Origin: CAXBID01 sp963975495
GTDB taxonomy: Bacteria > Bacteroidota > Bacteroidia > Flavobacteriales > Flavobacteriaceae
NCBI GenBank assembly: GCA_963975495.1
Contig: CAXBID010000218.1
Location: 1-6,561, forward strand
Direction: 5' to 3'
Length of the DNA stretch: 6,561 nt
Positions 1 to 6,521 of the stretch are shown here, piece after piece; positions within the stretch are counted from its first letter, which is position 1, and each line of letters begins with the position of its first letter. The notes below the pieces were generated by a model. It ran no database searches and was not told the origin of the DNA. It saw only the letters and a program-made list of their open reading frames with translations. The position numbers and the translations under genes were made by a program.

Positions 1-41
1 TAAGAGAAAATTTATCATATTTTTTAAATGAAGTCATTCCT
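1..41. repeat. Terminal inverted fold-back, left end (copy of 403-443)
   Basis: Read on the minus strand, these 41 bases are identical to plus-strand bases 403-443, which lie inside the uxuA coding region. The match stops at once: the next base inward (42) does not pair with base 402. The segment sits at the extreme end of the window and replaces the expected C-terminal coding sequence of uxuA, supplying an in-frame stop at 34-36. The exact identity, the position and the similar structure at the other end point to a chimeric read or assembly junction rather than a natural repeat. Confidence 0.9.
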
Positions 42-1092
42 TTCTTCCGGTTTGTTTCCGCCGTAATTGTTCTTCAATGATTGCTTTCATTACACTCACC
101 AAATCAACACTTTCATCTAAATGTGCTGTTTCAAAAAAATCTCCATTATCTAAAACTTTTGTGCTTCTTAGATGAATAAAATGAACACGTTCTGCATATT
201 TTTGAAATAACTTTGTTAAATTATTTTCTTTTTTTGCTCCTAATGATCCAGAACAAAACGTGATACCGTTATGTAACGATGGACATGCTTTAGCAAGCCA
301 TTCAAAATCATCTTCAGAACTAACTATTCTCGGCAAACCTAACAACGGAAATGGTGGGTCGTCTGGATGTACTGCTAAATTGACACCATATTCCTCGCAG
401 ACAGGAATGACTTCATTTAAAAAATATGATAAATTTTCTCTTAATTTATTTTTATTTATTGTGTTATATGCCCTTAACAAATTATTGAAAATAGTTAAAT
501 AATTTTTTTCACCCTCTTTTATCACTCCATCAATAAATGATTGGGTTTTTACAATAATATTATAGCCTAATTTATCTTTTTCTTCTTCACTTAAACTATC
601 AAACAATTCCCTCGCTTTTGCTATTTGAGTTATTGAATAGCTCTTTTCAGCATTAGGTCTCCTTAATATGAATAAATCAAAAGCCGCAAATAGATTGACG
701 CTAAAATACATGGCTTCGGCACCATTTTCTAGAGCATAATTAAGATCTGTTCTTGCCCAATCAAGTACAGGCATAAAATTATAACAAATAGTTTTTATCC
801 CACATTTGCCTAAATTTTTTATGCTTTCTTTATAATTTGCTATGTGTGTGTCCCGTAAATCAGAAGCTTTTTTTATTTCTTCAGTTACAGGTAAACTTTC
901 AACTACTTCCCAAGAAAGACCGTAGGATTCGATTTGATGTTTCGTTTTTAAAATTTCATCCACGGACCATACCTCACCATTAGGAATATGGTGCAACGCT
1001 GTAACGATACCTTTTGCACCTGTTTGACGAATATCGGACAAGGTAATTGCGTCATTCTCACCAAACCACCGTAATGTTTTAATAAGTTTCAT
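34..1092 (-). CDS. uxuA: D-mannonate dehydratase UxuA, C-terminus lost at window end
   Basis: Cytoplasmic metal-dependent enzyme (EC 4.2.1.8) that dehydrates D-mannonate to 2-keto-3-deoxy-D-gluconate, the last uronate-specific step of glucuronate breakdown. The TIM-barrel family is recognisable from the N-terminal LRWFG (residues 7-11), ALHHIPNGEVW (32-42), CYNFMPVLDWARTDL (103-117), AVHPDDPP (240-247), GITFCSGSLG (276-285), HFIHLRS (304-310) and ETAHL (321-325). His242, Cys280 and His307 match three of the four metal ligands known for the family. The fourth, the Asp of the RPDHG motif, should lie just beyond residue 350 and is absent. The open frame is 352 residues, while family members of this type are usually near 390. 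The stop at 34-36 lies in the fold-back segment 1-41, so native coding ends at about base 42 and this is a partial gene, not a natural short form. The start follows the SDR stop by 9 bp, which implies translation from a shared mRNA. Family assignment is very firm. Confidence 0.95.
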   Translation of the reverse strand: MKLIKTLRWFGENDAITLSDIRQTGAKGIVTALHHIPNGEVWSVDEILKTKHQIESYGLSWEVVESLPVTEEIKKASDLRDTHIANYKESIKNLGKCGIKTICYNFMPVLDWARTDLNYALENGAEAMYFSVNLFAAFDLFILRRPNAEKSYSITQIAKARELFDSLSEEEKDKLGYNIIVKTQSFIDGVIKEGEKNYLTIFNNLLRAYNTINKNKLRENLSYFLNEVIPVCEEYGVNLAVHPDDPPFPLLGLPRIVSSEDDFEWLAKACPSLHNGITFCSGSLGAKKENNLTKLFQKYAERVHFIHLRSTKVLDNGDFFETAHLDESVDLVSVMKAIIEEQLRRKQTGRKE

Positions 1093-1101
1093 ACCTAAAT
1101 T

Positions 1102-1914
1102 TTAGACACCACTAAATGAACTGAAACCACCATCTACTGGAATCACGGTTCCTGTAATAAAGCTTGCAGCATCCGAACATAAAAACTGTACGATACCATT
1201 TAATTCGGTGATATCACCAAAACGTTTCATAGGGGTTCTTGCTAAAACTTTGATACTTCTTTCTGTATAAGAACCGTCATCATTGATTAAAACTTTTCTA
1301 TTTTGATCGCCAATAAAAAAACCTGGCGCTATAGCATTTACCCTCACTTTTTCACTAAATTTAGTTCCCATTTCCATAGCCATCCATTTAGTAAAAATGT
1401 CTATGCCGCTTTTAGCAACAGAATAACCTGGAACTCTTGTAATTGCAGACAGCGTAGCCATGGAAGAAATATTTATAATACTGCCCGCAGCTTGTTGAGC
1501 CATAGCTTCTCCAAATACTAAACACGGGTAAATAGTGCCATTTAAATTAAGATTGGTTACTTTTTCGAAATCAGCTATTTTCATATCAAAAACCGTTTGC
1601 TCTTCGGTTAAAGTAGCCCCAGGTAGATTACCTCCGGCAGCATTTATTAATATGTCTATTCTACCCCACTTCTTTATAATTTTATCACGTGTAATCTTCA
1701 TTTCGTCTATGTCCAAAACATTAGACACAAAGCCTATGGCATCGCCACCCATTTTTATTAATTCTTCTACTTTCCTGTCAATATTTTCTTGTCGAATATC
1801 CAAGATCGCTACTTTGGCACCCGCTTGAATTAAACTTTTAGAGATACTACCTCCTAATACACCACCGCCACCTGTAACAATTGCTATTTTATCTTTTATA
1901 TTAAATGTGTTCAT
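1102..1914 (-). CDS. uxuB: D-mannonate oxidoreductase (fructuronate reductase), SDR family
   Basis: Classical short-chain dehydrogenase/reductase of 270 residues, cytoplasmic. Predicted to reduce D-fructuronate to D-mannonate with NADH (EC 1.1.1.57), feeding the UxuA reaction encoded next. Visible features are the nucleotide-binding TGGGGVLGG (14-22), Asp39 at the end of the second strand (suggesting NAD(H) over NADP(H)), NAAGG (91-95), catalytic Asn123 in NLNG, Ser150/Ser151 in NISS, Tyr164-SVA-Lys168, and the C-terminal PVDGGFSSFSGV. The TGGGGVLG variant, NAAGGNLPGAT, APGFFIGDQNR and PMKRFGDITELNG are what I recall for the Bacillus YjmF-type UxuB. That protein is unrelated to the long-chain UxuB of E. 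coli, so the symbol denotes function only. KduD (2-dehydro-3-deoxy-D-gluconate 5-dehydrogenase) is the main alternative, but it is slightly shorter and the uxuA neighbour argues against it. An AGAAGG directly abuts the ATG, too close to act as a normal ribosome-binding site. The gene begins 34 bp after the esterase gene. Confidence 0.88.
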   Translation of the reverse strand: MNTFNIKDKIAIVTGGGGVLGGSISKSLIQAGAKVAILDIRQENIDRKVEELIKMGGDAIGFVSNVLDIDEMKITRDKIIKKWGRIDILINAAGGNLPGATLTEEQTVFDMKIADFEKVTNLNLNGTIYPCLVFGEAMAQQAAGSIINISSMATLSAITRVPGYSVAKSGIDIFTKWMAMEMGTKFSEKVRVNAIAPGFFIGDQNRKVLINDDGSYTERSIKVLARTPMKRFGDITELNGIVQFLCSDAASFITGTVIPVDGGFSSFSGV

Positions 1915-1948
1915 CCTTCTAGTTTGAATTACTTTTTTTATCGCATAT

Positions 1949-3496
1949 TTATTTCACCAATGTTCTAAAAGGTGAGGCTGGCAAACCTTCTTTATTGAAT
2001 AGATTTGCATTGGCCATGTTTAAACCCCAACCATAACGTATAATAAATGGGAATTCTAATTTATCTGTTGAAACCAATAATTCAGTTCCATCTATTTTTA
2101 CCTCTAAAGATCTTGGTGCTTTTTCGGTACCATTAGCGTTAAATTCGACAACTTCAAATCCATCTAATTTTCCTTGAGCTTCTAATCCTGATAAAGAATA
2201 ATCGAAATGTAGTTTGATTTCATTGTTTTCGCTTGTGAATCTTTTATATAGAGGCCCAGAATGGTTTATGTTTTTAAAGCCATATGTTTTAGACAAAGCC
2301 CAGTTTGCTAATCTTTCTCCAACAGGTTTTTTATCTTTTGGATGTATATCATACATGTTTCCAACATCCATCGTTACTACCATTCCAACATTTTTAGCGG
2401 TTTTCATGACTTCAAATTGGGCTTCCATAATTTCTGATACGCCTTGAGCGTTTCCCTTAAATGGAGCTATTTGTACAAAATAAAACGGAAAATCATATTG
2501 CCAAGTATCTCTCCAACTTGTTATCATTTTATCAAAATAAATTGCGTATTCTGAACTCCAACTTCTATTGGTTTCGCCTTGATACCATAATACACCTTTA
2601 ATCTTAAATTGGACTATTGGTGCAATCAAACCGTTATATAACCCACTCGGCATACGGTGAGGTCTCTGATTAATATATACCGAAGTTGGCATTTTAGGTT
2701 TTATTGTAATTTCTTTCTTTTCGAAAGCTGCGAGTGCAGCATAATAACTAATGGAGTCTCCTTTAAATTCATTTTTCCACTCTTCCCATCTTTCTAAGCT
2801 TCCTGATAAGTACATATTGTATTTCAAAACATCTGCTGGCATCCAGTTATCTATTGAAGTGCCTCCCCAAGCTGCTTCAATAATACCTACTGGAATATTC
2901 ATTTCCTTTTGTAATTTAATAGCAAAATATAAGGCAGCTGCTGAATATTTTTTTGAATTTTCAGGATTAATAGCCTCCCAAATGGATCCAGGAGCATCAT
3001 CTTGCGGAATCGCACTTACTTGTCTGTTTACCTCCATATATCTTATATTTGGGTAATTCATAGTATTTAAATCTTGTAAATAGGTGCTACTGTTACCAAA
3101 ATTAAAAACCATATTAGATTGACCAGAGCAAAGCCAAACTTCGCCTATTAGGACATCTTTTATTGAAATTGATTTATTTTTTCCTACAACACTTATGATA
3201 TGCGGACCGCCCGCTTTTGAAGTTACTATTAAAGTTTTCCATTTTCCTAAATCATCTGCTTTTACTTTAATTTTTTGTTTTGACCAGCTACAGCTAATAC
3301 TTATTTTTTCTCCTGGTGCACCCCAGCCCCAAATCGGAACACTAGACTGTTGCTGCAAAACCATACCATTAGAAAAAACTGCTGGCAATTTTACATCGGC
3401 ACTAATATGTTGTATTGATATTAACAAAATCGCACATAATAAAAAAAAGGTTCTCTTATATGTACTTAACATGTATTTCTTATTTTGATTATTCAT
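1949..3496 (-). CDS. Secreted sialate O-acetylesterase-like SGNH carbohydrate esterase
   Basis: Exported esterase of 515 residues, predicted to remove O-acetyl groups from sugars in the periplasm or at the surface. The N-terminus is basic and followed by a hydrophobic stretch (about residues 16-29), ending HISA before DVKLPAVF, a typical Sec signal peptidase I pattern with no lipobox. The order is family-typical: an N-terminal beta domain with SNGMVLQQ (42-49) and VPIWGWG (53-59), then the SGNH domain with GQSNM (125-129; Ser127 nucleophile), AAWGGTSIDNW (208-218), GVLWYQGETN (301-310) and a late DIHP (383-386) supplying the likely Asp/His, then a C-terminal beta region ending in ASPFRT. Met9 (ATG at 3472-3470) is an equally good start and would give a shorter signal peptide. 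Neither start has a clear ribosome-binding site. Despite the family name, the substrate need not be sialic acid: homologues in polysaccharide loci act on acetylated plant or algal glycans. The 145-bp gap upstream shows no TAnnTTTG-type promoter that I can identify. Confidence 0.9.
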   Translation of the reverse strand: MNNQNKKYMLSTYKRTFFLLCAILLISIQHISADVKLPAVFSNGMVLQQQSSVPIWGWGAPGEKISISCSWSKQKIKVKADDLGKWKTLIVTSKAGGPHIISVVGKNKSISIKDVLIGEVWLCSGQSNMVFNFGNSSTYLQDLNTMNYPNIRYMEVNRQVSAIPQDDAPGSIWEAINPENSKKYSAAALYFAIKLQKEMNIPVGIIEAAWGGTSIDNWMPADVLKYNMYLSGSLERWEEWKNEFKGDSISYYAALAAFEKKEITIKPKMPTSVYINQRPHRMPSGLYNGLIAPIVQFKIKGVLWYQGETNRSWSSEYAIYFDKMITSWRDTWQYDFPFYFVQIAPFKGNAQGVSEIMEAQFEVMKTAKNVGMVVTMDVGNMYDIHPKDKKPVGERLANWALSKTYGFKNINHSGPLYKRFTSENNEIKLHFDYSLSGLEAQGKLDGFEVVEFNANGTEKAPRSLEVKIDGTELLVSTDKLEFPFIIRYGWGLNMANANLFNKEGLPASPFRTLVK

Positions 3497-3641
3497 ACTT
3501 TATATGGTTAAAAATTTGCTTTAGTTAATACCTACTCGACATTATTTGATTTTCTAATTATTGAGATAATATTGCCTAAAAATGTTATATCTCTACTCTA
3601 TATAAATCATTTTTTATATCATAGATCTTCACAAATAGACA

Positions 3642-5513
3642 TTACTTGCCTGAAAGACGCACTCTTATATTGACTGAATCACCTTCAATTGTCCATGATG
3701 GGATTCTAATTTCAATTCGCTTTAAATATTTAATTTGTTTATCCAATTCTAAGGGTGCCGGATAAAGTGAAACCACAGAAATACTAAATTCTGGGTGGGA
3801 TATATTTTCCAATCTCAAGGTTTCACCATGTTGCGAAAGTATTGCTCCTCCATTTACTATTTCGACATTTGCAGTGGTCATTAATTGCCAAGTGATTACT
3901 TTTGTTTTATCAGATTTTACTATACTATCTTCAATAATAATAGATTTTGGACTATCCTTAATAAAAGTTCTTGATGCGCTAGAAACGTCTTTTAATGTTG
4001 CCGACATATTAAAAGTTACTTTTGGCTTTATGCCATTGTCAAAATCAGAAATTGTTACCAGGCCTTCCGTTCTGTGAAGCGAATCATTAATTGTAATGGT
4101 ACTGTGTCCAAAATTATTTTTGGTAAGTAATGTCCAACGTTCACAGTTCTGGCAACGTTTCCATAAATCGAATCCTGTTTTTTCCAATTCATGATAATTC
4201 TGGTTTCCAAGATCAATAACCCAACGTACGCCATTCAATTCAAAAACAAAAGACCCGCCATCCATATTAGCATGGTTGCCCATTCCATAACCCCCTTTGG
4301 CTCCAAAATAATAACGGTTAGAATCATTTTTTCCATTTGTGAAAACTACAATTGGATTTATTCCTTCACCTTTCCATACCGCAGGTATTTTTGGACTTTC
4401 TTTCACTTCATATTGCGATAACCATAATAGACCCACCCCAGAAAGCCGAGATAGCTCCCCTACTTCATTTGGGGGAATTAAAAAGCGATCTTTTTCAAAG
4501 AAAGCTTTATTTCCTGTTTTGGATGCAAACCAAGCTAAAATAATATCTCCTGCTTTACTTCTATATTCACCACAATCTGCAAAATTATAATACTTACCGG
4601 ATGGCGCATTCATTAGCAAACGAAAAAACGCGCTTTCCATAAACCCTGGATAATCTGAATAGCCAAAATCATGACCAAAAGCACTCTCAAACATGGCAAT
4701 GGTAGTTACAGAAAAACCGGTTCCATAGGTCCAATACGTAGAACCTTCTGGATAAACACCATCTGGTGCCAATTCAACAAGGGCGTGCGGCAAAGCATCT
4801 AATGCACGGTGGATAGTTTTTGCTGCCAATTCTGGTGCAGTTTCTGCAACCGAAATAGAAGCAGCAATAAGACCAGCATGACAAACTTGATTCCAGTTAT
4901 TTGTGCCATAAACCCATTTTTGGTTTTTCCCATCTTCTGGCCAGCTTGGTTTTATTCCTTTTTCAATTAAAGCATTAATTGCTAATTGCTGTGTTTTTTT
5001 TGGCAATGTGCCTGCTGTCCAATCCAAAGCCAAGGCAACTGCCATAGCCATTTCTGCAACATCAAGATAATGTGAAGGATTCCAGTCAGAAAAATGACAC
5101 ACGGCAATAACTTCATCATTTATTCGACTTAATATTTTTTTATCTTTTTCGATTCTATAAACCATTCCTAACATATTGATGCGCATTAGCATTTCTCTAG
5201 AAACCCCCAATAATCGCCGACCTTCCAATTCTCTTGTTAAGAGCGGTTTATTGAATATTTTCAATGTATTTAAGTGGATAGCAGCGTACACATTTTTTAC
5301 CACAGGATCGGATTGAAGCTTATTTTTCAACTCCTTATCTAAAGTTGAATTAATAACTAATCGCGGTTGAGATTTTAGTAGATTATTTTTAAGATATTGA
5401 ACGGAAATAGGGTTATCTAGTTTTTTAATTTCTTTTTCGGAGGCTAGCGATTGGCCCAAAACAGGTAAAAAAGCAAACAGATGGAATACTAGAACTAACA
5501 ATTTTAACTTCAT
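3642..5513 (-). CDS. Secreted heparinase II/III-family polysaccharide lyase
   Basis: Predicted uronate-polysaccharide lyase of 623 residues. The frame is open to an ATG at 5567, but the ATG at 5513 is preferred because a clean signal peptide begins there: MKLK, a hydrophobic core, then PVLG before Gln21. The 18 extra residues are polar and would bury the signal. There is no lipobox, so a soluble periplasmic product is likely. The N-terminal two thirds look like the helical (alpha/alpha) toroid of the family, with KWVYGTNNWNQVCHAG (201-216; Asn206, Asn208 and His212) and DGVYPEGSTYWTYGTGF (251-267; Tyr254, Glu256 and Tyr260), the usual active-site segments. The C-terminal beta-sandwich Hepar_II_III domain opens near residue 390, with GNHANMDGGSF (412-422), RWVIDLG (430-436) and NNFGHST (466-472; His470). 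Family members cleave heparin/heparan, alginate, glucuronan or related glycans by beta-elimination. The CAZy family (PL12, PL15, PL17, PL21 or unassigned) cannot be decided by eye, and lyase activity is inferred from these segments. No truncation or frameshift is seen. Confidence 0.87.
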   Translation of the reverse strand: MKLKLLVLVFHLFAFLPVLGQSLASEKEIKKLDNPISVQYLKNNLLKSQPRLVINSTLDKELKNKLQSDPVVKNVYAAIHLNTLKIFNKPLLTRELEGRRLLGVSREMLMRINMLGMVYRIEKDKKILSRINDEVIAVCHFSDWNPSHYLDVAEMAMAVALALDWTAGTLPKKTQQLAINALIEKGIKPSWPEDGKNQKWVYGTNNWNQVCHAGLIAASISVAETAPELAAKTIHRALDALPHALVELAPDGVYPEGSTYWTYGTGFSVTTIAMFESAFGHDFGYSDYPGFMESAFFRLLMNAPSGKYYNFADCGEYRSKAGDIILAWFASKTGNKAFFEKDRFLIPPNEVGELSRLSGVGLLWLSQYEVKESPKIPAVWKGEGINPIVVFTNGKNDSNRYYFGAKGGYGMGNHANMDGGSFVFELNGVRWVIDLGNQNYHELEKTGFDLWKRCQNCERWTLLTKNNFGHSTITINDSLHRTEGLVTISDFDNGIKPKVTFNMSATLKDVSSASRTFIKDSPKSIIIEDSIVKSDKTKVITWQLMTTANVEIVNGGAILSQHGETLRLENISHPEFSISVVSLYPAPLELDKQIKYLKRIEIRIPSWTIEGDSVNIRVRLSGK

Positions 5514-5579
5514 GGTTTTAGATTTAAAAATATAAGACTCATCAGCATACTTCAGATATGATTTCATTTTTAAAATTCT

Positions 5580-5636
5580 CGTCTTTATTAAAAAACCCTA
5601 TGATTGTAAACTTAAAATGCTTAAGTAAAAAAGACG
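5580..5636. repeat. Nested imperfect dyad in the intergenic gap
   Basis: The outer arms 5580-5590 (CGTCTTTATTA) and 5626-5636 (TAAAAAAGACG) pair at 10 of 11 positions. Inside lies a perfect 6-bp hairpin, ACTTAA (5610-5615) and TTAAGT (5621-5626), with a 5-base loop. The element sits between the beta-helix gene (ends 5698) and the lyase start (5513). It could fold in an mRNA running from one gene to the next, as a processing site or weak attenuator. It is not a canonical terminator, because no T-run follows the stem in the direction of transcription, and AT-rich sequence produces such dyads by chance. A 9-base direct repeat, AAACCCTAT, occurs at 5593-5601 and 5651-5659. Confidence 0.3.
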
Positions 5637-5697
5637 AATAATAATTTTTCAAACCCTATATTTTCTTTCTGTAAAAAATCCTTTTTTACTACTAATA

Positions 5698-6521
5698 TCA
5701 ATAAACCCCAATATTTGGCAGGACATTTAATGTCCCTCCTGAAAAATCTTTTCCACCGTTATTCTCTATTTGAATACCATATTTTATCGCTGGTGAAGAC
5801 TCTATTAATTTGTAACCAGAAAGTCTTAACGGGTCTCGCATATCTATGTTTGTACCTCCTTTTCCAGGATTAACAAATATTTTGTTTGATGTTATTGCAT
5901 TTTCTCCTTTTGAAGAAATGTTAAAAAACACGTTATTTGAAAAATCACAGGAATCCTCTGGTTCAAAACCCCAACCTGCTTCATCTTCAAAATAAAAAAT
6001 ATTATTCTTGAAAGATGTTTCAATCGGGTGTCTCACTTTGCCGCCTTCAACAAATACTTGATTTCCTTTTCCTTTGCCAAAGTAATGCACATTATTATAG
6101 ACTTTCACCTCTTTAAGTCCAAATTCGGTTGGAAAACCATACAAATAAGAACCCAATAATTCGTTTTGACTGATATTATAACGTATAGTAATATCCGAAT
6201 TAATTCCCCTACGCATAATGCCACAAAACCAGTTGTTATCATGACTGTAATTGTATTGAATGATAGTGCCTCTCGATTTATAATCTGCGTCAAAGCCACC
6301 ACGTTCATTATGACTAGAATCACCTACGTTTCCATAAGCTTCGTTATATTGAACCACACAATTAATGGTGTTAAAATTTACGATGCTGTGCCCTGTGTCA
6401 TAGCGACTGCTGGCTGCAGCCACATTGTATTCAATTAATGGATCAATTGCATTTCTTAATATGATACTGTTACGTCCAGTTCGTTCTATAAAATTTCCAC
6501 GAATTACAAATTCTGTCCAAG
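5698..6521 (-). CDS. Right-handed parallel beta-helix protein, 5' end missing
   Basis: The C-terminal 273 residues of a larger beta-helix protein. Successive coils are visible as repeats of about 20-30 residues, each closing on an Asn-containing turn: EYN, QYNEAYGN, QYNYSHDN, RYNISQN, VYNNVHY, KNNIFYF, SNNVFFN. This is an Asn-ladder pattern typical of pectate-lyase-like and PL6-like folds. The segment GGFDADYKSRGTIIQYNYSHDN (split here as GGFDADYK at about 74-81 and IIQYNYSHDN at about 86-95) is characteristic of Bacteroidota beta-helix proteins. The C-terminus (DPLRLSGYKL, SSPAIKYG, PNIGVY) is the common closing module of such proteins, and no type IX sorting domain follows it. Frame evidence continues past the first in-frame start codon (GTG at 6423) with good beta-helix sequence (FVIRGNFIERTGRNSIILRN), so that GTG is not the real start. 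The frame is broken only inside the fold-back at 6522-6561. The role may be a lyase, glycosidase, epimerase or binding protein. No catalytic residues can be assigned. Confidence 0.85.

Noticed and set aside
260..502. Plus-strand open frame overlapping uxuA
   Set aside because: It is antisense to strongly conserved UxuA motifs and shows no protein-family features. Its tail also contains the segment copied into the left fold-back, which has no bearing on coding.
1303..1828. Plus-strand frames opposite the SDR gene
   Set aside because: They are antisense to intact SDR motifs (NAAG, YxxxK, DGG) and have no start context or homology-like features.
3497..3641. Terminator or promoter in the gap between lyase and esterase genes
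   Set aside because: Only a 6-bp GAGATA/TATCTC pairing with a long loop is visible, there is no T-run, and there is no TAnnTTTG match. It is indistinguishable from AT-rich background.
5640..5697. Possible Bacteroidota promoter on the minus strand (TATAGGGTTTG, near 5650-5662)
   Set aside because: It resembles the TAnnTTTG -7 box but has one extra base in the spacer, and no TTTG-like element sits at the expected -33 distance.
6105..6438. Open frames on both strands overlapping the beta-helix gene (6105-6323 minus, 6166-6438 plus)
   Set aside because: The beta-helix frame has clear repeated coil structure across the whole stretch, whereas these alternatives are low-complexity shadows without recognisable features.
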